Below are positions 36,008 through 46,145 of a stretch of 64,000 nucleotides of DNA, one piece after another. The stretch's first letter is position 1, and the number at the start of each line of letters is the position of its first letter. Source of the DNA: Acuticoccus sp963704595. Lineage in GTDB: Bacteria; Pseudomonadota; Alphaproteobacteria; Rhizobiales; Amorphaceae. The notes beneath the pieces were generated by a model, which was not told the origin of the DNA, searched no databases, and worked only from the letters and a program-made list of their open reading frames with translations. The DNA lies in assembly GCA_963704595.1 (NCBI GenBank), contig OY969922.1, positions 2,542,001 through 2,606,000 of the forward strand, given 5' to 3'. The translations under genes were made by a program, and so were the position numbers.

Positions 36008-37667
36008 GGACGCCCCCGGCGGCCCGGACCTGCCTGCGCTTGCCATGGCGCTGGCTTTCGGGGCCCCGGCGACCTTCGGTGGCATCGTCCTGCGCGGCCC
36101 GTTCTCCGCCACCCGCGACACCGGCCTCGCCGCGCTCCCCGGCGCGACGCGGATGCCCCACGGCACCGACCGCGCCGCGCTTCTGGGCGGCCTCGACCTT
36201 GCCGCCACCTTGCGCGCAGGCACGCCCGTCAACGCACGCGGCCTTCTGGAACGCCTCGTCGGTCCGCTGATCGTCCCGTCGGCCGAGCGGATCGAACCCG
36301 GCGCCGCCGGCATCCTCTCGGCCTTCCTCGACGGCGAAGGACCCGCCGCGCCGCGGCCGGTTCTGGCGCTCGACGAGGGCGAGGGCGACGATCCGCTCCT
36401 CGACCAGCGCCTTTCCGAACGGCTCGCCTTCACCCTGCCGTCGGACACGCCGCTTCCCGCGCCCGCCGCGCTCCCGGCGGGGTGGCAGACGGTCGAGGCG
36501 GGGGACGATCTCGTCGGCGCGCTCGCCTCCCTCGCGCTCGCCGCCGGCCGAACTTCCATGCGCGCGAGCCTGCACCTCGTCGCGGCCGCAAAGGCCATCG
36601 CCGCCCTCGCCGGGCGTGAGAAAGTTGAGGACGCCGACGCAGGCGCCGCTGTTGCCCTCGTGATCGGCCGGATCGCCGCGCCTGCCCCTCCGCCCGAGGC
36701 GGACGAGGCACCTCCCGATGACGATTCCACGCCGCAGGAGGCCGATGCCGACGACGGTCCGAAGCCCGGCGAAGAGCCTGCCGAGGGGAGCGAAGACGAT
36801 GCTGCGGGATCGGCGGAGGACAGGGTCGTCGAGGCCGTCGCCGCCCTCATCGACGCTGCGGCACTGGCGGGTCTCCATGCTGCGGCGCGGCGGACCGGGT
36901 CTGAGGGGCGGAAGGGACAGAAGATCGCAGGGAAGCGCGGGCGGCCGAGCGGGGTGCGCCAGGGCGCGCCGGGCCGCGGCGGGCGTCTGGCGCTCGTCGA
37001 GACGCTGACGGCGGCGGCGCCATGGCAGCGCGCCCGGGGTGGCACGCCGGGCAGGCTCTCCGTGCGGATGGAGGATCTCAGGATCCGCCGCACCATTGCG
37101 AAGGCCGGCACGCTGACGGTGTTCTGCGTCGACGCGTCGGGCAGCCAGGCCTACGCCCGGATGGCGGAGGCGAAGGGCGCGGTCGAGACGCTTCTCGCCA
37201 GAGCCTACGTGCGGCGTGACACCGTGGCGCTGATCGCGTTCCGCGGCACCGGCGCCGAAATTCTCCTGCCGCCGACGAGCTCGCTGACGCGGACCAAGCG
37301 GGCGCTCGCCGCGCTTCCGGGCGGTGGCGGCACGCCGCTGGCGGCGGGGCTGGAGGCCGCCTACAGGGTCGCCACCCGGGCGCTGCGGGACGGGCGCGAG
37401 CCGACGCTCGTCTGCCTTACCGACGCGCGCGCCAACGTCACCCTTTCGGGCGAGGGCGGACGCGAGCAGGCCGGCGTGGAGGCTCTGGGGCTGGCGCGGG
37501 CGATCCGCGCCGCGGGCGTTGCGGCGCTGGTGATCGACACCGGCGCGCGCCCCGGCGCCTCGGCGCGGGAGCTCGCGGAGACCATGGGCGCCCGCTACAT
37601 GCCGCTCGGGCGCGCGAGTGCCGCAACCATCGCCGCCGCAGCCTCCCAGCTGACGGCCCCGGCGTGA
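35994..37667 (+). CDS. bchD: Magnesium chelatase subunit D
   Basis: A 557-residue subunit that bridges BchI and BchH. The N-terminal part is a degenerate AAA+ module without a Walker A. An acidic Pro-rich linker follows (about residues 225-275). The C-terminal part is a VWA domain with a MIDAS motif (FCVDASGSQ, about residue 380) and GGGGTPLAAGL (about residue 447). ATG 35994 lies inside the end of bchI, so the two are translationally coupled. Next gene is bchO, 15 bases downstream. Confidence 0.95.
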   Translation: MLPPEDAPGGPDLPALAMALAFGAPATFGGIVLRGPFSATRDTGLAALPGATRMPHGTDRAALLGGLDLAATLRAGTPVNARGLLERLVGPLIVPSAERIEPGAAGILSAFLDGEGPAAPRPVLALDEGEGDDPLLDQRLSERLAFTLPSDTPLPAPAALPAGWQTVEAGDDLVGALASLALAAGRTSMRASLHLVAAAKAIAALAGREKVEDADAGAAVALVIGRIAAPAPPPEADEAPPDDDSTPQEADADDGPKPGEEPAEGSEDDAAGSAEDRVVEAVAALIDAAALAGLHAAARRTGSEGRKGQKIAGKRGRPSGVRQGAPGRGGRLALVETLTAAAPWQRARGGTPGRLSVRMEDLRIRRTIAKAGTLTVFCVDASGSQAYARMAEAKGAVETLLARAYVRRDTVALIAFRGTGAEILLPPTSSLTRTKRALAALPGGGGTPLAAGLEAAYRVATRALRDGREPTLVCLTDARANVTLSGEGGREQAGVEALGLARAIRAAGVAALVIDTGARPGASARELAETMGARYMPLGRASAATIAAAASQLTAPA

Positions 37668-37682
37668 CCTGCGCCGCCGCAG

Positions 37683-38563
37683 ATGCTCGTGACCCACGAC
37701 AAGCCGAACTTCGACACCGACGGCCGCAACTGGCCGCACCGGGAGGCGAGCCGCTTCGTCACGCGTGGACGGCCTCACCGATCCATGCGCAGACCATGGG
37801 CGAGGGGCCGGACATTCTCCTCCTCCACGGCACAGGCGCATCGACCCATTCCTTCCGCGCGCTGATGCCGCTCCTGGCGAAGACCCACCGCGTCACGGCG
37901 ATCGACCTGCCGGGCCACGGCTTTTCCGGAACGCCGCCATTCACGCAGATGACGCTGCCGGGCGTCGCACGCATCGTCGGCGGTTTCCTCGCGGCCGAAG
38001 GCATCTGCCCCGATCGCCATCGCCGGCCATTCGGCGGGGGCCGCCATCGCCGTGCAGATGGCGCTCGCGGGGGACGCGGCGCCGGCGCACATCATCGGCT
38101 TCAACGCTTCGCTAAAGCCGTTCGCAGGGGCCGCGGCGCCGATCTTCTCGACGCTCGCCAAGCTCCTCTTCGTCAACCCGATGACGCCGCGCCTCTTCGC
38201 CCTCGGCGCCAGCGCGCAAGCGGATCGAGAAGCTGATCGCCGACACCGGCTCGAAGCTCGACGCCGAGGGGATCGACTACTACCGGACGCTGTTCCAGCG
38301 CTCGGGCCACGTCAACGGCGCCCTGTCGATGATGGCCGGCTGGGACCTGGTGCCCGCTCCAGAAGGCGTTGCCGACGCTGAAGCCCCGCCTCACGCTGGT
38401 CGCCGCCGCGGGCGACCGGACCATCGCACCATCCGTTTCGGCGGATGCGGTGGCGAAGGCGTCCAACGCGCGGCTGGTGCGCCTCAAGGGCCTCGGCCAC
38501 CTTGCGCACGAGGAGGCGCCCGAACAGGCGGCCGCCATCATCGAGGAGGCGCTGGCGGGGTGA
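37683..38563 (+). CDS. bchO: BchO alpha/beta hydrolase (five apparent one-base insertions)
   Basis: About 291 residues after repair. BchO is an alpha/beta-hydrolase-fold protein always found beside the Mg-chelatase genes. Evidence is the N-terminal TDGRNWPHREASRFVT, then LLLHGTGASTHSFRALMPLL (oxyanion region), IDLPGHGFSGTP, the nucleophile elbow AGHSAGAAIAVQM, the acid region LVAAAGDRTIAPS and the His in LKGLGHLAHEEAP. The frame breaks at about 37763, 37780, 38012, 38214 and 38356. At every one, deleting a single G restores the family sequence. The density of breaks in an otherwise well preserved gene argues for sequence error. It follows bchD directly. Confidence 0.88.
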
Positions 38564-38566
38564 GGT

Positions 38567-39412
38567 TCAGCGCGCGACGCCGAGGCCGGCGAGGTGCGCG
38601 ATCGCGTCCGGCAGGAGCGTCTTGTTGCGGATTTCGAGGATCAGGCGCGGGCGGTTGAGGTCGTCGCCGTTGTCGAGCTGTGTCGTATGGTGGAGGACGC
38701 GGAAGATGTGCTTCCACCTCAGGTGCCCGTCGCCGGGGATCCAGTGACGGTCGGCATAGCCGTCGGTGTCCTGAAGGTGGACGTGGGCGAGGAGCTTGCC
38801 CGCCGCGCGGACGTAGTAGTCCACCGGCGGCGCGTTGTGGCGGCCGTGGCAGTAGTTGGCGTGGCCGGTGTCGAGCGAGACGCGGATGCCGGGGCTGTCG
38901 AACGCCGCCACCATCGCGACGCGCATCGCGGGCTCGCAGTCCTCGATGTTCTCCACCACCAGCGGGCAGCCGATGTCGGCGGCGCGCTTGACGGCAGGGG
39001 CGACGTTGTCGTGGAAGGCGCTGACAAGGCGCTCGCGCGCGTCCGGCCAGTCGTCGAGGTTGTGATAGTCCCACACCGAGATCGGGCTGTGGACGACCAT
39101 GTGGCTGGCGCCGATCGCCTCGCAGACATCGAGGGCGCGGTCGAGCCTCGCGTGGATGATCGCGCGCACGTCCGGGTCGGTGGCCGAAAGGCTGAAGCCC
39201 TCGTAGGGGCCGTGGATGCCCCAGCGTCCCTCGTGCCCGTCGAGCAGGCGCTTCACCTCGTTGGCGACCGGGGTCCAGTCGCCCGCGAGAAGAGCGGGCC
39301 TGCGGAAATCCTGGATCTCGACGTCGCGCCCTGCATCGCGAACGAGGGCGAGGTGGTGCGCGAGCTCCGGCGTGGTGAGCGCCACGCCTAGCGTCGGGCG
39401 GGAAGAACTCAT
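38567..39412 (-). CDS. Sugar phosphate isomerase/epimerase (TIM barrel)
   Basis: A 281-residue xylose-isomerase-like TIM-barrel protein. Metal-ligand motifs are MVVHSPISVWDYH, LVVENIEDCEPA, VSLDTGHANYCHG and LLAHVHLQDTDGYADRHWIPGDG (38735-38800), a pattern shared with inositol-catabolism isomerases and endonuclease IV. The start MSSSRPTLGVA at 39412 fits the family; an upstream start at 39436 adds 8 residues. It is convergent with bchO. Substrate unknown. Confidence 0.88.
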   Translation of the reverse strand: MSSSRPTLGVALTTPELAHHLALVRDAGRDVEIQDFRRPALLAGDWTPVANEVKRLLDGHEGRWGIHGPYEGFSLSATDPDVRAIIHARLDRALDVCEAIGASHMVVHSPISVWDYHNLDDWPDARERLVSAFHDNVAPAVKRAADIGCPLVVENIEDCEPAMRVAMVAAFDSPGIRVSLDTGHANYCHGRHNAPPVDYYVRAAGKLLAHVHLQDTDGYADRHWIPGDGHLRWKHIFRVLHHTTQLDNGDDLNRPRLILEIRNKTLLPDAIAHLAGLGVAR

Positions 39413-39479
39413 GGGACGAAAACTCCGTGGCCGCACCGGTCGATACGGTGCGGCCGCTACAACAGGATGACGCGGACGG

Positions 39480-40230
39480 TCAGCCCCGGCCGACGAACGG
39501 CATCTTGGTCGCCATGATGGTGACGGTCTGCGCGTTGGCCGAAAGGTCGAGGCCGGCCATGTAGAGGATGGTGTCGGCGACGACGTCGACGTCCATCAGC
39601 GGCTCGGGCTTGATCGAGCCGTCGGCCTGGGGAACGCCGCTCGGCCATGCGGGCGGCCATGTCGGTCATCGCGTTGCCGATGTCGATCTGGCAGCAGGCG
39701 ATGTCGTGCTTGCGCCCGTCGAGGCTGATCGTCTTGGTGAGGCCGGAAATGCCGTGCTTGGAGGCGGTGTAGGGCGCCGAACCGGGGCGCGGGGCGTGAG
39801 CCGAGATCGAGCCGTTGTTGATGATGCGCCCGCCCCTGGGGGACTGGTCGCGCATCATCCGGTAGGCGCCGTTCGCCATCAGAAACGCACCGTCGAGGTT
39901 GAGGCCGATGACCTTGCGCCAGTCCTCGAACGCGAGGTCGCCGAAGTCGGTGCTCGGGTGGTTGTTGCCGGCGTTGTTGAAGAGAACGTCGAGACGGCCG
40001 TGCTTGTCGGCGATCGCCTTGTAGAGCGCGTCGACGGAAGCGGCGTCGCTGGCGTCGCACGCGACCGCGAGGACATCGCCGTCAGCTTCGGCGGCCACCG
40101 CGTCGAGCTTCTCTTTCGAGCGTGCCGCGATGACGACCTTCGCGCCATTGCGCGCAAGCTTCAGTGCGCATGCCTTGCCGATGCCCTGGCTCGCACCGGT
40201 GACCAGAATGATCTTGTTTTCAACGCCCAC
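39480..40230 (-). CDS. Short-chain dehydrogenase/reductase (frameshifted)
   Basis: A 249-residue classical SDR (after repair) with the cofactor motif VTGASQGIGKA, the NNAGNNHPS segment, active-site Ser in INNGSISAHAP and YTASKHG (YxxxK). The frame breaks at about 39639: the upstream frame gives TDMAARMAE and the downstream one GVPQADGSIKPEPLMD. Deleting the G at 39639 of the + strand joins them, and the end becomes TIMATKMPFVGRG. Start GTG 40230 with GGGGAG upstream. NAD(P)-dependent oxidation of an unknown alcohol. Confidence 0.88.
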
Positions 40231-40404
40231 AGCCGTCTCCCCTGAAGAATTCTTGTTTCTCCGTGGGTCGCATGTTGGCGCTGGCATATCAACGAAGATC
40301 GCGGCTCCATGCCGCATCCATCTCATGCGCAGAGCGCAGCCTGGGACGGATGCCACGCGCCAAGGGCGGCGCGCGGCATCCGGTGGTTGTGGGGCTCTGC
40401 GCCG

Positions 40405-40719
40405 TCAGGCGGGTTCGCCGACCGGGCCTTCGGGGAGCTGGGTCCACGCTTCGCCGGAGGCCACGACGCAGGCCTTGCCGCCCGGCATGGTGAGGATCGC
40501 GGTCCACGTCCCGTTGGGGGAGGCGTAGAGCTCGAGGACGCGGCGGTCGCCCTGGAGGCCGAAGGAGCGCTGGGTTTCGTTGAACTTGTTGCCGAGGATC
40601 TTGATGATCTCCGTGCGGTCCTTGCAGACTGCGCGGCCGGCCTCGGCAGGGGCAGCGGTGAGGGAAAAGGCGGCGAGGGCCATCGGGGCGAGGGACGCGA
40701 AAAGAACTGTCTTTCGCAT
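40405..40719 (-). CDS. Small secreted hypothetical protein
   Basis: A 104-residue protein with a signal peptide (MRKTVLFASLAPMALAAF..., cleavage near APAEAG) and a conserved-looking mature domain: DRTEIIKILGNKFNETQRSF, VLELYASPNGTWTAI and GKACVVASGEAW. I recognise this as a small periplasmic protein common in alphaproteobacteria, with no assigned function. The start at 40719 is favoured by GGAGAAG 5 bases upstream. Confidence 0.75.
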   Translation of the reverse strand: MRKTVLFASLAPMALAAFSLTAAPAEAGRAVCKDRTEIIKILGNKFNETQRSFGLQGDRRVLELYASPNGTWTAILTMPGGKACVVASGEAWTQLPEGPVGEPA

Positions 40720-40731
40720 GATCTTCTCCAT

Positions 40732-41244
40732 TTGAAGCGCCGGCGGCCTTCCTGTCTGTCTGCCGCCTAGGCTCGTTCTGCTGTCATCATCTCTTTGAAC
40801 TGTCTCAACATTAGATTGCGCGCGATGCGCCGGGCATAAGATTTCGCCTTAGCATCGGCGAGGCACCCGATTGCGGTTTCTTCTCGTTTCCTGACGAGAG
40901 GATCGTCAGGAAATGCTCCCGTTGGTCGACTGGCCGTCCAGTTTGCCCCGGACCGCCAACTTGTGGCGAAGGCGGGGATATCCAATCAAAGGTTGTGCCA
41001 TTCCACAGTGTCCCATCCATCTGTGGTGGGGCTTGCATAAGGATTAGCCACGTCCAAAAATTCGGCAAGATCATTTGCGCTGCACTGCACCGGATTTCGC
41101 GCGGTGGAGCGGGTGCTGGCGACACTGATTCGGCCCGTGTTGCCGCGCTGCAACGTTCTGCAGTGGCTGGAGGTTTGTCGCCGGCGCGCGTGGCGCTGCC
41201 GGGGACCTGCGCTGGCCTGTCGAAAGCGATTCGCAGGCGCTTCC
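40732..41244. other. Gene-poor intergenic stretch
   Basis: About 510 bases between the secreted protein and the first GFA gene, less GC-rich than the surroundings. Short open frames exist on both strands, but none shows a convincing composition plus ribosome site. The best is listed separately at 40767-40985. No repeats, RNA gene or clear promoter seen. Confidence 0.4.
40767..40985 (-). CDS. Doubtful small protein
   Basis: A 72-codon frame whose second half (DAKAKSYARRIARNLMLRQFKEMMTAERA, about 40770-40860) has a helix-like, basic composition more like a real protein than the usual antisense shadows here. The first half looks non-coding and no ribosome site is clear. It may be a remnant gene. 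Confidence 0.2.
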   Translation of the reverse strand: MDIPAFATSWRSGANWTASRPTGAFPDDPLVRKREETAIGCLADAKAKSYARRIARNLMLRQFKEMMTAERA

Positions 41245-41634
41245 CTATCTGCCGGAAGCCGGGTCGTCGCGGTTACGCTCGAACGGCTCGAGTTCGGGCA
41301 TGGCGGGGAGCCAGGGCTCCCGGCGGATCGTCCAGAGCTCGTAGGTTGGCTTGAAGACGCCGGGGTCGTCGAGGGTGCCGAGATGGACCTCGGTCTCGCC
41401 TTCGCTCCTCGAGAATACGGACGAACCGCACTCAGGGCAGAAGAACCGGGTCGCGAACGCTTTCGTCTCGCCGGTCACCGTGACGGCATCGTCGGCAAAG
41501 ATCGCGGTGGCGAGGAAGACCGCGCCGTGGTGCTTGCGGCAGTCGAGACAGTGGCAGAGGCCGACCCGAAGCGGCGGCCCCGACGCCGCGATCCGCACCT
41601 TGCCGCAAAGGCATCCGCCGCTCACCGTATCCAT
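41245..41634 (-). CDS. GFA/CENP-V-fold zinc protein, copy 1
   Basis: A 129-residue protein of the glutathione-dependent formaldehyde-activating (GFA) family. Zinc ligands are visible as GGCLCGKVR, LCHCLDCRKHHGA and FFCPECGS. Family members bind two zinc ions, and a catalytic role is unproven for most. It is a tandem paralogue of the next gene on the same strand, with the same length and order of motifs and a shared REPWLP end. Confidence 0.92.
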   Translation of the reverse strand: MDTVSGGCLCGKVRIAASGPPLRVGLCHCLDCRKHHGAVFLATAIFADDAVTVTGETKAFATRFFCPECGSSVFSRSEGETEVHLGTLDDPGVFKPTYELWTIRREPWLPAMPELEPFERNRDDPASGR

Positions 41635-41722
41635 CCAGCCTGCCGCCTTGTCAGTTTCGAAGCGAGATTATCCCGGCGCTGCGTCCGGGTCACCTGTGAT
41701 CTGGCACGGCGGAACCCTCGCG

Positions 41723-42094
41723 TCAGTCGCGGTTCCGGTCGAACCGCTCCAGCCCCGGGAAGGTCGGGAGCCACGGCTCGCGTCGTACGGTCCAGATCTC
41801 GAAGGTGGGTTCGAACACGCCGGGCTCGTCGAGGGCCCCGAGATGGATCTCGAGGGTGTCCTTGCCGCGGAAGAACAGCGAGGAACCGCACTCGGGGCAG
41901 AAGTGGCGCGGACCGAAGCTGCGAGTCTCGCCGGTCACCGTCACGGCATCCTCGGCGAAGACGGCAGCCGCAAGGAACGGCGCGCCATGGTGCTTGCGGC
42001 AGTCCATGCAGTGGCAGAGGCCGACCCTCACAGGGGCCCCTTCGGCCACGATCCGCACCTTGCCGCACAGGCAGCCGCCCTTGACCAACTCCAT
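41723..42094 (-). CDS. GFA/CENP-V-fold zinc protein, copy 2
   Basis: About 123 residues from the likely start MELVKGG (42094; an upstream ATG at 42112 adds six). Zinc motifs are GGCLCGKVR, LCHCMDCRKHHGAPF and HFCPECGSSLFF. It is similar to the gene 89 bases downstream over the whole length, so the pair arose by tandem duplication. Function as for the family, substrate unknown. Confidence 0.9.
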   Translation of the reverse strand: MELVKGGCLCGKVRIVAEGAPVRVGLCHCMDCRKHHGAPFLAAAVFAEDAVTVTGETRSFGPRHFCPECGSSLFFRGKDTLEIHLGALDEPGVFEPTFEIWTVRREPWLPTFPGLERFDRNRD

Positions 42095-42167
42095 GCCCGT
42101 TGCCCCCGTCATTCGTGATGCGAGATTATTCCCGCTCCGCGCCCTTCGTCCACGCCATTTGCAGTCC

Positions 42168-43381
42168 TCAGTCGGGCCGTTCGCCGGCGGCGACCGCCTG
42201 CATCAGCGCCCACTGCCGGGGCAGGATCTCTGTGATGTCGTAGTCGGTCGCGACCGTGTCGCGGGCGGCGCGCTTGAGCCGCTCGGTGTCCACCTCGCCG
42301 CCCAGCACCGCCTCGACCGAATTGGCAATGGCGTCGGCGTCGAAGAAGTCGGTCAGGATGCCGTTGACGTCATGGGCGATGAGTTCGCGCACCGGCGGCG
42401 TGTCTGAGCCGACCACCAGCGCACCCGCCGCCATCGCCTCCAGCATCGACCACGACAGGACGAACGGCACCGTGAGGTAGACGTGCGCGCGGGTGATCCG
42501 GAACATTGCCTGCAGCGTCGTGAGCGGCACGAGGCCGAGGAAATGGATCCGGCTGCGGTCGAGGCCCAGCGTTGCGAGGGCGTGCTCGCGGTACGTCTTC
42601 CCGTCGGAGCGCTTCTTGCCGTAGGCGACGCGGTCGTTGCCCGCGATCAGCACGTGAAGGTTCGGCCGCCGCTGCTGGAGCTTCGCCACAGCTTCCATGA
42701 ACTGCGGGAAGCCGCGGTAGGGCTCCATCCCGCGCGCCGTGTAGGTGATCACCTCGTCCTCCGCGGTGAAGGTGCGGTCGCCCACCGTGAGGCTCGCGGG
42801 GGCGGGCGAGAAGAACGCGCAGTCCACCCCCTCGTGCAGGATCGAGATGTTGGTGCGCAGGTGCTCGGGAAACTGGCTCCACTGGAAGCGGGTGGGCGAG
42901 GTGCCCCAGTCCATCGTCGCAAGATCGGCGAGGATCGGGAGGTTCTTGAGGTGCGCGCGGGCCGCCGCGTCGTGCGAGATCGGCTCCAGGAAGTCGGCGT
43001 CTGTGCCGCGGGCGTGATAGTACCACTCGAAGAGGCTGAGAACGCGTGCCTGCGGCCAGAGCTCCTTCAGGAGCATCGCCGGTCCCCAGCCCGAGTGGGC
43101 GCAGATGAGGTCGGGCGCATAGCCCTCCTTCGCCAGCGGATAGAACGCCTGGAACACGGCCTGCGCGTTGAGGACGGCGCGCTCGGTGGTGACGAGCGTC
43201 GGGTGGATCTTCGGCGTCACGTCGCGGTGGGGGGCGTAGTCGACGCGCTCGCACGCCGAACTCCTGCTTGTTGCTCGCGCAGGGTGCAGGCCATCATCTC
43301 GACGCCGGGCATGTCGCGCAGGTGCGCGGCAATGCGCCGGTACTGTCCGGGAAAGTTGTTGTGAAGGAATAGAATGCGCAT
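42168..43381 (-). CDS. Glycosyltransferase family 4-like protein (two frameshifts)
   Basis: About 403 residues after repair. The N-terminus MRILFLHNNFPGQYRRIAAHL is a classic GT-B acceptor-domain start. The donor half has DEVITYTARGMEPYRGFPQF, VLIAGNDRVAYG, RIHFLGLVPLTTL, and the Glu-containing YLTVPFVLSWSMLEAMAAGALVVGSD (42410-42490). The frame breaks at about 43273 and 43251, between CTLRE, KQEFGV and ERVDYAPHRDVTPKI. Removing one base at each joins the parts. ATG 43381. It transfers a hexose or similar to a surface glycan; donor and acceptor are unknown. Confidence 0.85.
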
Positions 43382-43571
43382 CGGCCGGGCCATTTTCTGG
43401 AACGCTTCACCCTAGTGCGGTGGCACAGGTTCGCCAAACAGGCGCATGGCAGGGTCGAGGCCGTTCGCGCCGTGTTGCAAATGGAGCCCGGTTAAAGGAC
43501 AGTGGCGCGCGCCGTGCCCTGTCGGCTTTTGCCGGGGCGGGCCTGCGAAAGAACCGATCCGAGGACGCCTG

Positions 43572-44959
43572 ATGCCCACCCCGATTCTGATGCCCGCTCT
43601 GTCGCCCACGATGGAGGTTGGCACCCTCGCCAAGTGGCTTGTGAAAAAGGGCGATACCGTGAAATCCGGCGACATCATCGCCGAGATCGAGACCGACAAG
43701 GCGACCATGGAAGTGGAAGCCGTCGACGAAGGCACGGTCGGCCAGCTCCTCGTCGAGGAGGGCACCGCGGACGTTCCGGTCAACGAGCCTATCGCCATGC
43801 TCCTCGCCGAAGGCGAGAGCGAGGGCGACCTCGGCGACGCGCCGCCCAAGGCTCCCGCGCCCAAGCCCGCTGCCGAGACCGAGCCGAAGGAGGCGACCGA
43901 CAAGTCGCAGGAAGCGGCCGAGAAGAAGCCCGGCGGCTCGGGCGACGAATCGCGCACGAGCGCGGCACCGTCGTCCGCACCCGCAGCCGCGTCCTCCAAC
44001 GGCGAGCGCGTGTTCGCGTCCCCGCTCGCCCGCCGCCTCGCCGAATTGGAAGGCGTCGACCTTTCGGCGGTGAAAGGGAGCGGCCCGCACGGCCGCATCG
44101 TGAAGCGCGACATCGAGGAGGCCAAGGCCTCCGGCACCGCCGGCAAGAAGGCAGCGCCCGCCGGCGCACCCGCAGCCGGCCAGAAGGCCCCGCCGCCCAC
44201 CGGCGCCCCCGTCGGCATGAGCGACGACCAGATCCGCGCCATGTTCCCCGACGGCGAGTACGAGGAAATCCCGCACGACGGCATGCGCAAGACGATCGCG
44301 CGCCGCCTGGTGGAATCCAAGCAGACCATTCCGCACTTCTACCTCACGGTGGACGTCGAGCTCGACGCGCTCCTCAAGGTACGCGCCGAGCTGAACGGCG
44401 CTGCGCCGACCGACAAGGACGGCAAGCCCGCCTACAAGCTCTCGGTGAACGACTTCGTCATCAAGGCGATGGCGCTTGCGCTGCGCGACGTGCCGATGGC
44501 GAACGCCACCTTCACCTCGACCTCGCGCCTCATCCACAAGTCCGTCGATGTCGGGGTCGCGGTGTCGATCCCGGACGGGCTCATCACCCCGGTGATCCGC
44601 AAGGCCGACACGAAGACGCTGTCCGCCATCTCCAACGAGATGAAGGACCTCGCCAAGCGCGCGCGGGACAAGAAGCTCCAGCCGTCCGAGTACCAGGGCG
44701 GCTCCACCGCGGTCTCCAACCTCGGCATGTTCGGGATCAAGGACTTCTGCGGCGGTCATCAACCCGCCGCACGGCTCGATCCTGGCCGTCGGCGAGGGCT
44801 CGCAAGCGTGCCGTGGTGAAGGATGGCGCGCTCGCCGTCGCAACCGTGATGACGGTGACGCTGTCGGTCGACCACCGCGCCGTGGATGGCGCGCTCGGCG
44901 CACAGGTGCTGCAGGCCTTCCAGCGGCTCGTCGAGAACCCGATGCGGCTCTTCGTCTAG
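43572..44959 (+). CDS. Pyruvate dehydrogenase E2 (dihydrolipoamide acetyltransferase), two frameshifts
   Basis: About 461 residues after repair. One N-terminal lipoyl domain with the lipoyl lysine in EIETDKATMEVEAV, an Ala/Pro-rich linker, a peripheral-subunit-binding domain (FASPLARRLAELEGVDL...GPHGRIVKRDIE) and a C-terminal acyltransferase core with the active-site DHRAVDGA. Frames break at about 44751 (IKDFC / AVINPPHGSILAVGEG) and 44802 (before KRAVVKDG); removing one G at each joins them. The E1 and E3 genes are not adjacent. Related 2-oxoacid E2 proteins are possible, but the linker and motifs fit PDH. Confidence 0.9.
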
Positions 44960-44968
44960 GGAACCTGT

Positions 44969-44990
44969 CGCGGCGGCTTCGGCCGCCGCG
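44969..44990. terminator. Hairpin with TTCG tetraloop between convergent genes
   Basis: A perfect 9-bp GC stem (44969-44977 with 44982-44990) capped by TTCG lies between the E2 gene and the convergent CoA-binding protein. No T-run follows, so termination is likely but not certain. Confidence 0.55.
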
Positions 44991-44997
44991 CGATCCG

Positions 44998-45521
<524 letters not shown>

Positions 45522-45525
<4 letters not shown>

Positions 45526-46145
45526 GCCCGTCGCTCGAAGATCGCGCGGACCACTGCGGCCGGTCCGCTGTGGCCGCTGCCTTCATCCAGCACCGTCTCC
45601 GTCTCTTCAAGGTAGACGGGGGTGAGGCCGGCAAAGTCGGCCTTCAGCATGTGGATGCTGTAGTAGAGCGCGGGGTCGGCCGGCCCGCCGGAGTTGTGGA
45701 GCCTGCGCAGCGCCATCTGGCCCGGCGCGAACGCTTCCAGCACCAGCCGCCCGCCGGGTGCGAGCGCGCGGGCGAGGTGCCCGTGCACCGCCCGCCGCAG
45801 CGGTGGCGGCAGGTGCACGAAGATGCGCCGTCACCACGTCGAAGCTCCCCTCGGCGCGGCGGCACGTCGCGAAGGTCGCCGTTGATGACCTCGACCGCGA
45901 GCCCGGCGGCCTCGGCACGGGTTCGCACCTGTGCAGTGGCGATGGCGGAGAGGTCGTTCATCGTGACGTCGAACCCCTCGGACGCCAGCCAGCAGCGCGT
46001 TGCGGCCCTGTCCGTCGGCCGCCGCGAATGCACGGCCGGTCGCGGGAAGCTTGTCGCGGACCGAGGCGAGGAAGGCGTTGGGCCGTTCGCCGAACACCGC
46101 TTCCTCGCGCCCGTAGCGCGCGTCCCAGAATGCCGTCCGGTCGCT
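45522..46145 (-). CDS. SAM-dependent methyltransferase (TehB-like; fused in frame to the hydratase, three frameshifts)
   Basis: About 206 residues after repair. It starts with the family-like SDRTAFWDARYGREEAVFG but has no start codon of its own in this sequence, because the preceding hydratase frame reads straight into it. Motif I lies around ADGQGRNALWLASEGFDVT; motif II follows in EGSFDVVTAIFVHLPPPLRR, and LAPGGRLVLEAFAPGQ is motif III. The fold is class I methyltransferase; TehB/thiopurine-type relatives are the closest I recognise. Frame breaks at about 45992, 45856 and 45825 are each repaired by removing one base. Confidence 0.72.

Noticed and set aside
37683..38563. bchO as a decayed pseudogene
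   Set aside because: Five breaks occur, but every catalytic and conserved segment between them is intact and no nonsense substitution is seen, unlike genuine decay.
40811..41125. 104-codon reverse-strand frame
   Set aside because: No ribosome site, non-protein-like composition and no motif; overlaps a slightly better but still doubtful small frame.
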